A program made the translations under genes and the position numbers. Under the pieces are notes generated by a model, which made no database searches, was not told the origin of the DNA, and saw only the letters and a program-made list of their open reading frames with translations. A stretch of 9,230 nucleotides of DNA from Candidatus Gastranaerophilales bacterium HUM_12 (GTDB lineage: Bacteria; Cyanobacteriota; Vampirovibrionia; Gastranaerophilales; Gastranaerophilaceae): the NCBI GenBank assembly GCA_002102825.1, contig DABJ01000044.1, positions 24,568 to 33,797 on the forward strand, written 5' to 3'. This document shows, piece after piece, positions 1-6,168 of this stretch; within the stretch, counting starts at the first letter, position 1, and each line of letters starts with the position of its first letter.

Positions 1-14
1 GCGGCTTTTTATTT
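1..14 (+). terminator. Possible 3' end of an upstream terminator, cut by the window edge
   Basis: The window opens with GCGGC followed by a T run, which looks like the descending arm and U-tract of a rho-independent terminator for a gene to the left. The other arm lies outside the window, so pairing cannot be verified. If correct, rsgA begins a new transcription unit. Confidence 0.3.
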
Positions 15-24
15 GTGTTGGTAG

Positions 25-30
25 TATAAT
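25..30 (+). promoter_or_regulatory. -10 hexamer TATAAT just upstream of rsgA
   Basis: A perfect TATAAT lies at 25-30. A start point 6-7 nt downstream would fall on 36-37, which is the A of the rsgA ATG. No convincing -35 is seen 17 nt upstream (around 2-7), and the element is not a TGn extended -10. Transcription from here would give a leaderless or nearly leaderless rsgA message, in keeping with the lack of a clear ribosome binding site before the ATG. Confidence 0.45.
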
Positions 31-36
31 TCTTTT

Positions 37-1035
37 ATGCAAGGTCAAATTTATAAAATTCATTCAGATTTATATTCTGTTCAAATGGACGGAAAAACTT
101 TTGAATGCAAAGTCCGTGAGGTTTTGAAAAAACAGAAAGAACGAATTGTTGTTGGTGATTTTGTAGAATTTGATAATGGTGTTATTTCTAAAATTTTACC
201 TAAAAAAACATTTATCTCTCGGCCTGCAGTTGCAAATGTAGACCAACTTGTTGTTGTATCCGCTCTAAAGCACCCTGATTTAGATTTTCATCAGTTGAAT
301 AGATATATCTCTCTTGCGAAGTATTATAAAATTCCTGCAGTTCTGTGTTTTAATAAAGAAGATTTGGGTTTAAATTCAAATATGCAGGACAAAATTATCT
401 CTATATATGAACCATTAGGGTATAAAATTGTATTCACTTCTGCATTAGAAAAGCGAGGTATTGAGGCTTTCGGTAAAGTACTAAAGGGTAAAATTTCTGC
501 ATTATGCGGGAATTCAGGAGTTGGCAAATCAAGTCTTGTTAATGCTTTAAATCCGAATGTTAATCTTAAAACAAAGTCGATTAGTGATAAATTGAAACGA
601 GGTACGCATACAACAAGACATTGCGAAATTATTTCGCTTGATAGTACAACCAGTATTGTTGATACTCCGGGGTTTAGCAATATTCGATTTGATTTTATTT
701 TGCCACATGAGGTTGATTTGCTGTTTAATGAAATGCTCTATGATAGAGAGTTTTGCAAATATGGAAATTGTCTTCATATAAATGAGGACGGTTGCGAGGT
801 TTTGAAAAACCTTGATAAAATTGACCCGACGCGTTATGAGAGTTATATAGAATTTGTTAATGAAGCTTTAGAATACAAAGAAAGAGTTAAATATAACGGC
901 ATTAAAAAAGAAACTTCTCAAAAAGTTAAAAACAATAAAGTTATTGCAAAGATTAGTGGCAAAAAACGGCAAGCCGCACGAAATACAATGAAACAGATGA
1001 TTTATAAGGAAATAGAAGAAAATGCAGATGAATGA
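37..1035 (+). CDS. rsgA: RsgA, circularly permuted 30S ribosome-assembly GTPase
   Basis: RsgA (YjeQ/YloQ family) binds the nearly mature 30S subunit in the cytoplasm and couples GTP hydrolysis to late-stage assembly and release of maturation factors. The 332 aa fit the family. An N-terminal OB-fold region (about 1-65) precedes the GTPase, whose motifs come in the family's permuted order: G4 NKED at 106-109, G5 TSA at 134-136, P-loop G1 GNSGVGKSS at 158-166, G2 RGTHTT at 188-193, then G3 DTPG at 209-212. A C-terminal zinc knuckle uses C240, C245, H247 and C253 (C-x4-C-x-H-x5-C). The tail after about residue 285 is lysine-rich, suiting rRNA contact. All catalytic motifs look intact. The ATG at 37 is the natural start, but no good Shine-Dalgarno precedes it. 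The 3' end overlaps the next gene by 14 nt, so it is the first gene of a three-gene unit. Confidence 0.96.
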   Translation: MQGQIYKIHSDLYSVQMDGKTFECKVREVLKKQKERIVVGDFVEFDNGVISKILPKKTFISRPAVANVDQLVVVSALKHPDLDFHQLNRYISLAKYYKIPAVLCFNKEDLGLNSNMQDKIISIYEPLGYKIVFTSALEKRGIEAFGKVLKGKISALCGNSGVGKSSLVNALNPNVNLKTKSISDKLKRGTHTTRHCEIISLDSTTSIVDTPGFSNIRFDFILPHEVDLLFNEMLYDREFCKYGNCLHINEDGCEVLKNLDKIDPTRYESYIEFVNEALEYKERVKYNGIKKETSQKVKNNKVIAKISGKKRQAARNTMKQMIYKEIEENADE

Positions 1036-1903
1036 TTATATAGATTTAATAAATCATAAATTAGATGATTTTATTCCTATTGGATATCCGCAAGAGATTT
1101 TCAAATCGATGAAGTACACAGTTACACTTCCAGGGAAAAGATTACGTCCTGTTATGTGTCTAGAAACTTGTAGAATGCTTGGCGGAGAAATTGAAAATGC
1201 AATTCCAACAGCTTGTGCAATTGAAATGCTGCATGCCCAAACGCTTATTCATGACGATTTACCTTGTATGGATAATGATGATTATCGTCGTGGGAAATTA
1301 ACAAACCATAAAGTTTTTGGTGAAGCAATGGCAGTTCTTGCAGGTGATGCTCTATTGACTTATGCTCCGCAAATAATTACAAAATATTCAAAAAGTTTAT
1401 CTCCATCTGTATTGATTAGAGTTTTGAATGAATTCTTTCATTATGCAGGTGCCGAGGGTGTTATCGCAGGACAAGTTGTTGATATTGAATCGGAAAATAA
1501 TAATTATATAGAGGCGGATAAGCCAAAAATTTTAGAATATTTGCATATTCATAAAACTTCTGATTTGTTCCAATTATCAATGAGAACAGGAGCAATAATT
1601 GCAGGTGCTGATGATGAAAAATTGAATGCGGTTACTGAATTTGCAAAAACTTTTGGTTTAGCTTTTCAGATTGCAGATGATATATTAGATGAGGTTTCAA
1701 CTTTTGAAGAAATGGGTAAAACATTAGGCAAAGATAAGGCTGAGGGTAAATTAACTTATGTTTCATTGTATGGCTTAGATGAAGCAAAATGTAAACTTTC
1801 TTGCCTATTTGAAAAATGCCGTGTTATAATGGAAAAACAAAGTTTGAAATCAAAAATTTTTGAAGATATGATTAAGAAAATAAATAAGAGAGTAGGTATT
1901 TAA
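1022..1903 (+). CDS. ispA: Short-chain (E)-prenyl diphosphate synthase (IspA/CrtE type)
   Basis: This all-alpha class I isoprenoid synthase condenses IPP with allylic diphosphates to make farnesyl or geranylgeranyl diphosphate, which feed quinone, undecaprenyl and carotenoid-type lipids. The 293 aa are normal for the family. Visible motifs are GKRLRP (38-43), the first Asp-rich motif DDLPCMD (D78, D79, D84) with the two-residue insertion of bacterial and plant type II enzymes, GQVVDIE (150-156), HKTSDLF (177-183), the second Asp-rich motif DDILD (D219, D220, D223), and a GKD...GK segment near 236-243. The first Asp-rich region resembles cyanobacterial/plant CrtE. The position five residues before it is Gln73, not the Tyr I recall in E. 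coli IspA, so a C20 product is possible. The ATG at 1022 lies inside the end of rsgA and 11 nt after AAGGA (1006-1010); an ATG at 1028 is an alternative. The symbol reflects the family, not a proven product. Confidence 0.93.
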   Translation: MQMNDYIDLINHKLDDFIPIGYPQEIFKSMKYTVTLPGKRLRPVMCLETCRMLGGEIENAIPTACAIEMLHAQTLIHDDLPCMDNDDYRRGKLTNHKVFGEAMAVLAGDALLTYAPQIITKYSKSLSPSVLIRVLNEFFHYAGAEGVIAGQVVDIESENNNYIEADKPKILEYLHIHKTSDLFQLSMRTGAIIAGADDEKLNAVTEFAKTFGLAFQIADDILDEVSTFEEMGKTLGKDKAEGKLTYVSLYGLDEAKCKLSCLFEKCRVIMEKQSLKSKIFEDMIKKINKRVGI

Positions 1904-2379
1904 TGTTTTTAGACGTAGCAAAATCTGCTATTGCGAACAACGGATATGAAGTAATTATTTGCGGAGTGGCATCTGCTTTTTTTGCGCAATTGATTAAGTT
2001 TGTTTTATTTACAATAAAAAATAGAAAAGTGAATTTTAAAATATTTTCAACTACCGGAGGTATGCCAAGTTCTCACTCCGCTGGGGTAATGGGTTTATCT
2101 ACAATTGTTGGAATTTTACAGGGTTTTGATTCGATTATTTTTGCAGTGTCATTAGGGTTTTCTTTAATAATTATGTATGATGCTGCGGGATTAAGACGTG
2201 CCGCTGGAAAAACTGCAGCATGTTTAAATAAAATGATGGAAGATTTTTATCACCACGACTTGCAATCTGTTGGGGGAAAATTGAAAGAACTTTTAGGTCA
2301 TACACCATTAGAAGTTTTGGTTGGAGCCGTTTTTGGTATTTGCTTTGCTTATTTATTCCATTGGTTTGTATTAGGATAA
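1903..2379 (+). CDS. Divergent PAP2-family integral membrane protein (DivPAP2/YuiD-like)
   Basis: This 158-aa membrane protein belongs to the divergent PAP2 family, often labelled acid phosphatase/vanadium haloperoxidase-related and found in cyanobacteria, plants and Bacillus (YuiD). The family signature is clear: GGMPSSHS at 52-59 (the PAP2 SSH core), YDAAGLRRAAG at 92-102 and LGHTPLEV at 131-138. Hydrophobic segments are near 17-37, 60-72, 76-92 and 137-156. PAP2 enzymes remove phosphate from lipid phosphates or diphosphates; the substrate of the divergent branch is, as far as I know, not firmly established. Its start overlaps the stop of the prenyl synthase by one base (TAATG), so translation is probably coupled. 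A purine-rich AGAGAGTAGG lies just upstream. The placement suggests a prenyl (di)phosphate substrate, which is inference. A strong terminator follows. Family assignment is confident; activity is not. Confidence 0.9.
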   Translation: MFLDVAKSAIANNGYEVIICGVASAFFAQLIKFVLFTIKNRKVNFKIFSTTGGMPSSHSAGVMGLSTIVGILQGFDSIIFAVSLGFSLIIMYDAAGLRRAAGKTAACLNKMMEDFYHHDLQSVGGKLKELLGHTPLEVLVGAVFGICFAYLFHWFVLG

Positions 2380-2410
2380 GTAAAAGTCCTGAAATTTAAA
2401 ACATAAGCAG

Positions 2411-2435
2411 GTCGGCTTTTTTAAGCCGACTTTTT
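2411..2435 (+). terminator. Rho-independent terminator of the rsgA-ispA-DivPAP2 unit
   Basis: GTCGGCTT (2411-2418) pairs perfectly with AAGCCGAC (2423-2430) across a four-T loop, and TTTTT follows at 2431-2435. This is a strong plus-strand terminator 31 nt after the DivPAP2 stop codon. Read on the minus strand the hairpin is not followed by a T run, so it should not efficiently end transcription of the convergent gene. Confidence 0.92.
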
Positions 2436-2450
2436 AAGATTATCTGAAAA

Positions 2451-2915
2451 TTACAAATAGATTTTAGTATTTTTCAAAATTTCATCAGATTTTGTAATTT
2501 TATTTTTCTCTTTTTGAATTTTATTGACAGCAGAATCCCATACTTTATCTTCAAAAATCGGACTAGAGGTCTGTTTTAGCCTTTCGTTTGCTAAATATTT
2601 TTGCGTTTTTTCATAACATTTGTCTCGTTTTTCAAATAATGATAATAAATTTTTAAATCTTTGCACAATTGCGATATCAGTAATAGATAGCAATTCTTTT
2701 AAATTTTCATTCTCAAAATTAACAAGGGCATCTTGTTTAGTTTTTGAATTTATATTCAAAATGTCAATTCCATTTGGGGTCTCTGAAACTTTAAAAGTAT
2801 CAAACGGATATTCTCGGGTATGTTTTTCAAATGTTTTTGCAATGTTTACCCAACGATTAGTATTATTTTTTATACTTGAGATGTCCATTTTTGCGGTGAA
2901 ATTAACTTTATCCAT
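2451..2915 (-). CDS. Uncharacterised 154-aa soluble, lysine-rich protein
   Basis: I do not recognise this protein. It has no signal peptide or membrane segment and looks cytoplasmic, mixed alpha/beta in the first about 65 residues and mostly helical after that. It is rich in Lys, Asn, Glu and Ile, has a single Cys (100) and two Trp (22, 126), and ends in a charged segment (about 131-150). The N-terminal part carries short alternating stretches (VNFTAKMDI at 4-12, FKVSETPNG at 41-49, IDILNI at 50-55) that could form a small beta sheet. The start is supported by AGAAAGGG about 5 nt upstream on the minus strand. It stands alone, converging on the DivPAP2 gene and divergent from the response-regulator gene, with no plausible partner. 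No clear terminator of its own is visible. A plus-strand frame through the same bases has no ribosome binding site and is judged a shadow. Confidence 0.75.
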   Translation of the reverse strand: MDKVNFTAKMDISSIKNNTNRWVNIAKTFEKHTREYPFDTFKVSETPNGIDILNINSKTKQDALVNFENENLKELLSITDIAIVQRFKNLLSLFEKRDKCYEKTQKYLANERLKQTSSPIFEDKVWDSAVNKIQKEKNKITKSDEILKNTKIYL

Positions 2916-2946
2916 TTTTGCCCTTTCTCTTTTTCATCGCATGCTT

Positions 2947-2967
2947 AAAAAATCCTAAAGATTTTTT
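2947..2967. other. A/T-only inverted repeat in the divergent intergenic region
   Basis: AAAAAATC (2947-2954) can pair with GATTTTTT (2960-2967) around a 5-nt loop, with extra T residues to 2970. It would fall in the leader of the minus-strand 154-aa gene or just upstream of the response-regulator promoter. The stem has a single G-C pair, so it is weak. It may be composition noise, a weak attenuator-like hairpin, or a protein-binding palindrome. Confidence 0.25.
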
Positions 2968-3019
2968 TTTGCGGTTTGTAAAATATTTATTATGAAATAT
3001 TAAGTATCTTTATATTAGA

Positions 3020-3048
3020 TTGAAAAAACTTATCTTGTTTTGTACAAT
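3020..3048 (+). promoter_or_regulatory. Sigma70-type promoter for the response regulator/kinase/tadA operon
   Basis: TTGAAA at 3020-3025 and TACAAT at 3043-3048 are separated by an ideal 17-nt spacer. The predicted start point near 3055 gives a leader of about 16 nt that carries AAAAGGAG at 3057-3064, six nt before the ATG at 3071. This is the best promoter in the window. No repeated operator that could indicate autoregulation was recognised next to it. Confidence 0.75.
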
Positions 3049-3070
3049 GATTGCATAAAAGGAGTGTTTT

Positions 3071-3787
3071 ATGGGAGAAATACAAAAAAGAATTTTGATA
3101 GTCGATGATGACGATGAAATCAGAGATTTGTTGGAATTTGATGTTCGCAGTAGCGGATATTTTGTAGATACGGCAAAAGATGGTTTAGAAGGACTTAATA
3201 AAGCCTTAAATAACACTTATGATTTAATTTTGCTAGATGTTATGATGCCAAAAATGAATGGTTTTGATGTCTGTAAAAATATAAGACAAGCGAAACTTTC
3301 TATTCCTATTTTGATGCTTACTGCAAAAGGTACAATTGATGATAAAACTACCGGTTTTGATTATGGCGCCGATGATTACTTAGTCAAACCTTTTGATATT
3401 CAAGAGGTTTTGTTGAGAATAAGAGTTCTTTTGAGAAGAAATTCTGTACCTGTTGAAGAAACCCCTTTATCAAATGAAATTTTGCGAGTTGGAGATATAG
3501 AGATTTTTCCGGAATCTTTAGAGGCTGTAATTGTTAATAAAAAGACAAAATTAACTCCGACTGAATTTGAAATTTTGTATTGCTTAATGCAGCATTTCAA
3601 TCACCCTGTTACTCTTGCAACTTTGCTAGATGAAGTTTGGGGCTATGATAGTAATGAAGATGTGAGAATGCTGAGAGTTCATGTTGGAGGTTTGAGAAAT
3701 AAAATTGAACCAAATGCAAAAGAACCAAAATATTTGCATACTGTAACTAATGTAGGTTATAAGTTGACACCATTTGCGCAAGATTAG
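3071..3787 (+). CDS. OmpR/PhoB-family two-component response regulator
   Basis: This 238-aa cytoplasmic transcription factor has an N-terminal receiver domain (about 6-120) and a C-terminal winged-helix DNA-binding domain (about 140-235). Receiver residues are complete: acidic cluster D12-D14, phosphoacceptor D56 in LILLDVMMP, switch residue T84 and conserved K106 in VKPFD. The output domain shows the family's LTPTEFEIL (about 161-169), LDEVWGYD and the recognition-helix region around RVHVGGLRNKIE, and ends with TVTNVGYKL. Phosphorylation at D56 by the kinase encoded 2 nt downstream should promote dimerisation and DNA binding. The start is fixed by AAAAGGAG six nt upstream. The target genes and the signal cannot be read from the sequence, and I do not assign a named orthologue (PhoB, RpaB, NblR and others share this architecture). 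Confidence 0.95.
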   Translation: MGEIQKRILIVDDDDEIRDLLEFDVRSSGYFVDTAKDGLEGLNKALNNTYDLILLDVMMPKMNGFDVCKNIRQAKLSIPILMLTAKGTIDDKTTGFDYGADDYLVKPFDIQEVLLRIRVLLRRNSVPVEETPLSNEILRVGDIEIFPESLEAVIVNKKTKLTPTEFEILYCLMQHFNHPVTLATLLDEVWGYDSNEDVRMLRVHVGGLRNKIEPNAKEPKYLHTVTNVGYKLTPFAQD

Positions 3788-3789
3788 AT

Positions 3790-5487
3790 ATGAAAAAGTA
3801 TAGATTTAAAAGATTAAAAATAATTGAACAAATTGCAATTGTATTTTTTATTGCGGTAGTAATTCCGATGTCTATAAGTGGTTTTATTATTAATAATATT
3901 AACCAACAATCAGTAAGACACCAGTTAAGAGAATCTGCGATTCTTGTTGCGAGTATGGTTTCTGACGAAGTTGATTTCTTTTTAAAAACCAATGAATCAA
4001 CACTTGCTCAAATTGCTGACACATTAGAATATCTTCCGTCTAAAAAACTTAAAATAAAGTTTATAAAAGATGTTGCAAAGCGTTATCCTAATTGTGATGA
4101 TATTATTATTGCAAAAAATCCGCAAGAACTTGCTAAAACTACAACAGATGCTCATTTGAACGAAAAACCAATTCTTTCAACTCAAATGAAAGACGGTTCT
4201 TTTCTTGTAATTGTTTTTAATTCTAACAATTGGGATAATCAACTGTTTAAATCATTGGAAGATGATAATAGACAAATTTATATTATTGATAAAGAGAAAC
4301 ATCTTTTAGCTTCTCACAACTTTACACCAGATGTTTTTAAAGAAACCGTAGATTCTCTTCCTCCGTATTTTGAAGTTGAAGAACCTATTGTTTTTGGTGA
4401 TGAGAAAAACCAACCGATTGTTTATTTACATAGAAAAAATCCGGATTTAACTATTGTTGTAAATACGACTCAAAATATTGCAAAGAAAGCGATTTTGGAT
4501 AATAGGGTTAAAATTATTTTGTCGGTATTGTTCGCAATACTTTCAATGATGGTTTTGATAGGTTTTTATATTTATTACCTGTATATTAATATAAGGCAGT
4601 TATTCAAAGCGGTTATTGCATTGTCGAAAGGTAACTATCAAAGACAAATTCGTCTTTTGACGACTTCGTTCACTCCTTATGAAATTATCTTTTTGGCGAA
4701 TGAATTCAATAATATGGCAACAGAAATTCATAAATCTTATTTACAGTTGAAGAAGAAAAACGTTGAATTGAAACAGCTTAATGAATTCCGTTCAAATCTT
4801 CTAGATACAGTAAGTCACGAGTTACGGACTCCATTGACAAGTATTCAAGGTTATACATCAAGATTGATGCGTCAAGATATTGTTATTGACGAAGAAACAA
4901 AACAAAAGTCTTTGCGCATAATAAAAGAACAATCTGAACGATTGAAACGATTGATTGAAGATTTACTTACTATTCCCGATATTGAGGGAATGCGTTTAAG
5001 AACTGTTAATTCTAATATCTGGATAAATGAAGTATTTGAACAATCAGAACTCCTTTTGAGAAAACGTGACGGGCATGAAATAATTGTTAATTTGGCTGAT
5101 GATTTTCCTCAAATTTATGCTGATAAAGGTAGGCTTGAACAAGTTTTCGTTAACCTTTATGAAAATGCTATAAAATATTCTTATCCGGATACTCCAATCA
5201 TTGTTGATACTGCGGTTAATGGTGATAAGGTTGTTATTAAAGTAAAAAATAAATGTGATAAGATTTCTCCTAAGAAGTTGAATAGTTTGTTTGAAAAATT
5301 TGTAAGACTTGATGATGAAATGACAAGAACTACTCGTGGTACTGGGTTGGGATTGTTTATTGTTAAAGGACTTGTTGAAGCTATGGAGGGAACTATTACT
5401 TTGACGTCTGATGATGAATATGGCTTTTGCGCAACTATTGTATTGCATACTGCAAAATCTGAGACACAAATTTCTGAACAGGTGTAA
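3790..5487 (+). CDS. Membrane sensor histidine kinase with extracytoplasmic sensor and HAMP linker
   Basis: This 565-aa kinase is the probable partner of the upstream regulator, two nt away. The order is TM1 (about 11-34), an extracytoplasmic sensor of about 205 residues (35-240), TM2 (about 241-265), a HAMP-like linker (about 266-320) leading into a basic coiled segment, HisKA with phosphoacceptor H343 in VSHELRTPLTS, and a HATPase_c domain (about 440-555). The sensor's size and its IIDKEKHLLAS and LTIVVNTTQN strands suggest a Cache/PAS-like fold; this is an inference and no ligand can be named. The N box (N455, N459 in NLYENAIKYS) and G2 box (RGTGLGL at 516-522) are intact. The G1 box, normally DxGxG, reads NKCDK at 487-491. 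D-to-N and loss of the second Gly occur in some active kinases, but loss of both glycines is unusual. No strong Shine-Dalgarno precedes the ATG, so coupling with the regulator gene is likely. Confidence 0.94.
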   Translation: MKKYRFKRLKIIEQIAIVFFIAVVIPMSISGFIINNINQQSVRHQLRESAILVASMVSDEVDFFLKTNESTLAQIADTLEYLPSKKLKIKFIKDVAKRYPNCDDIIIAKNPQELAKTTTDAHLNEKPILSTQMKDGSFLVIVFNSNNWDNQLFKSLEDDNRQIYIIDKEKHLLASHNFTPDVFKETVDSLPPYFEVEEPIVFGDEKNQPIVYLHRKNPDLTIVVNTTQNIAKKAILDNRVKIILSVLFAILSMMVLIGFYIYYLYINIRQLFKAVIALSKGNYQRQIRLLTTSFTPYEIIFLANEFNNMATEIHKSYLQLKKKNVELKQLNEFRSNLLDTVSHELRTPLTSIQGYTSRLMRQDIVIDEETKQKSLRIIKEQSERLKRLIEDLLTIPDIEGMRLRTVNSNIWINEVFEQSELLLRKRDGHEIIVNLADDFPQIYADKGRLEQVFVNLYENAIKYSYPDTPIIVDTAVNGDKVVIKVKNKCDKISPKKLNSLFEKFVRLDDEMTRTTRGTGLGLFIVKGLVEAMEGTITLTSDDEYGFCATIVLHTAKSETQISEQV

Positions 5488-5490
5488 TTT

Positions 5491-5922
5491 ATGAATAGCT
5501 TTATGTCGATTTCAATAAATGAGGCGAAAAAATCAGGGCGAGATGTTCCTGTAGGAGCTGTGGTTGTTAAAAATGGTGACGTTATTGCAACCGCTCATAA
5601 TGAGAGAGAATTAGATAATGATGTAACTTCTCATGCTGAAATCTTGGCAATTCGAAAAGCTGAACAAGTTTTAGGTAATTGGCGACTTGATGATTGTGAT
5701 TTATATGTGACGTTAGAACCTTGCCCAATGTGTGGTTGGGCAATTTTGCAATCCCGAATTAAAAATGTTTATTTTGGAAGTTATGATACAAATTATGGTG
5801 CTTTTTTTTCTAAAGTTGATTTGAGAAAATTCTCAACTTTTACTCCAAATGTTTATGGCGGAATTATGGAAAAAGAGTGTGATGAACTTTTGAACTCTTT
5901 TTTTACTGATTTGAGAAAATAG
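5491..5922 (+). CDS. tadA: TadA, tRNA adenosine deaminase (A34 to I34)
   Basis: TadA deaminates adenosine 34 in the anticodon of tRNA-Arg(ACG) to inosine, allowing one tRNA to read CGU, CGC and CGA; it is normally essential. The 143 aa form a complete zinc-dependent CDA-fold deaminase: HAE motif with H48 and the proton-shuttling E50, and PCPMC with C78 and C81 completing the zinc site. The family features PVGAVVV (20-26), HNERE (36-40) and the C-terminal GGIMEKEC are present. After PCPMC the sequence is GWAI, where the more common form has AGAI, so a Trp (83) sits near the active-site helix. A start at 5491 is favoured by AGGTG at 5480-5484 with a 6-nt spacer; an in-frame ATG at 5503 has less support. 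It follows the kinase gene by 3 nt and so should share its promoter, an unusual partner for a two-component system. A CDA-fold deaminase with another substrate is possible but less likely. Confidence 0.92.
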   Translation: MNSFMSISINEAKKSGRDVPVGAVVVKNGDVIATAHNERELDNDVTSHAEILAIRKAEQVLGNWRLDDCDLYVTLEPCPMCGWAILQSRIKNVYFGSYDTNYGAFFSKVDLRKFSTFTPNVYGGIMEKECDELLNSFFTDLRK

Positions 5923-6002
5923 AAAACTTTAAAAGTCGTTGATATAGTAGATACTTTAATCTATTGTAACAATTTTGTAATATTTGAACTCAAAAGCTAA
6001 AG

Positions 6003-6104
6003 TTCTTGCTAAAATCTGCCGATGTATAAAATGTAATTAGAAACCAATAAATTTTTCCTCCTTTTCCACTACTACTAAACGGAACCTTAATCGGTTCCTT
6101 TTTT
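6003..6104 (+). ncRNA. Speculative small RNA or tadA 3' UTR with a CCTCC tract
   Basis: Between tadA and the TM2 gene lie 246 nt without a gene. A weak promoter-like pair (TTCTTG 6003-6008, TATAAA 6025-6030, 16-nt spacer) precedes an AT-rich stretch, a pyrimidine tract TTTTTCCTCCTTTTCC (about 6053-6068) and a hairpin terminator (6081-6104). A transcript of about 65-70 nt with an exposed CCUCC element complementary to Shine-Dalgarno sequences would have a plausible small-RNA layout. It is equally compatible with a simple tadA 3' UTR. The first part of the gap (5923-6002) shows nothing I can name. Confidence 0.2.
6081..6104 (+). terminator. Rho-independent terminator after tadA
   Basis: GGAACC (6081-6086) pairs with GGTTCC (6093-6098) across a 6-nt loop and six T residues follow at 6099-6104. 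It is about 160 nt after the tadA stop codon and is the first of two hairpins ending the plus-strand operon. Confidence 0.85.
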
Positions 6105-6111
6105 ATTGGCT

Positions 6112-6144
6112 AAAAACTCCCTCAAAAAAAATGAGAGAGTTTTT
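6112..6144. terminator. Bidirectional terminator between tadA and the TM2-domain gene
   Basis: AAAAACTCcCTCA (6112-6124) pairs with TGAGaGAGTTTTT (6132-6144) with one C/A mismatch and a 7-A loop. T runs follow the GC-containing stem on both strands, so it can end leftover plus-strand transcription and also the minus-strand TM2-domain transcript, whose stop codon is 25 nt away. Confidence 0.8.
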
Positions 6145-6168
6145 TGTTTAGAAATTTTTGAGTCAATT

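Noticed and set aside
2908..2937. Possible 9-codon upstream reading frame (ATG at 2937, minus strand, stopping just inside the 154-aa gene start)
   Set aside because: It has no ribosome binding site of its own; its codons simply read through the AGAAAGGG element of the real gene. The overlap looks coincidental.
2620..2958. 112-codon plus-strand frame opposite the 154-aa gene
   Set aside because: No ribosome binding site and no family motif; it shadows a minus-strand gene that has a good start context.
5044..5469. 141-codon minus-strand frame inside the histidine kinase gene
   Set aside because: It lies wholly within the conserved ATPase-domain coding region, and its Ser/Asn/Phe-rich composition is typical of an antisense shadow.
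3790..5487. Hybrid kinase or chemoreceptor reading of the long sensor protein
   Set aside because: There is no receiver or methyl-accepting domain; the cytoplasmic half is a standard HAMP-HisKA-HATPase arrangement.
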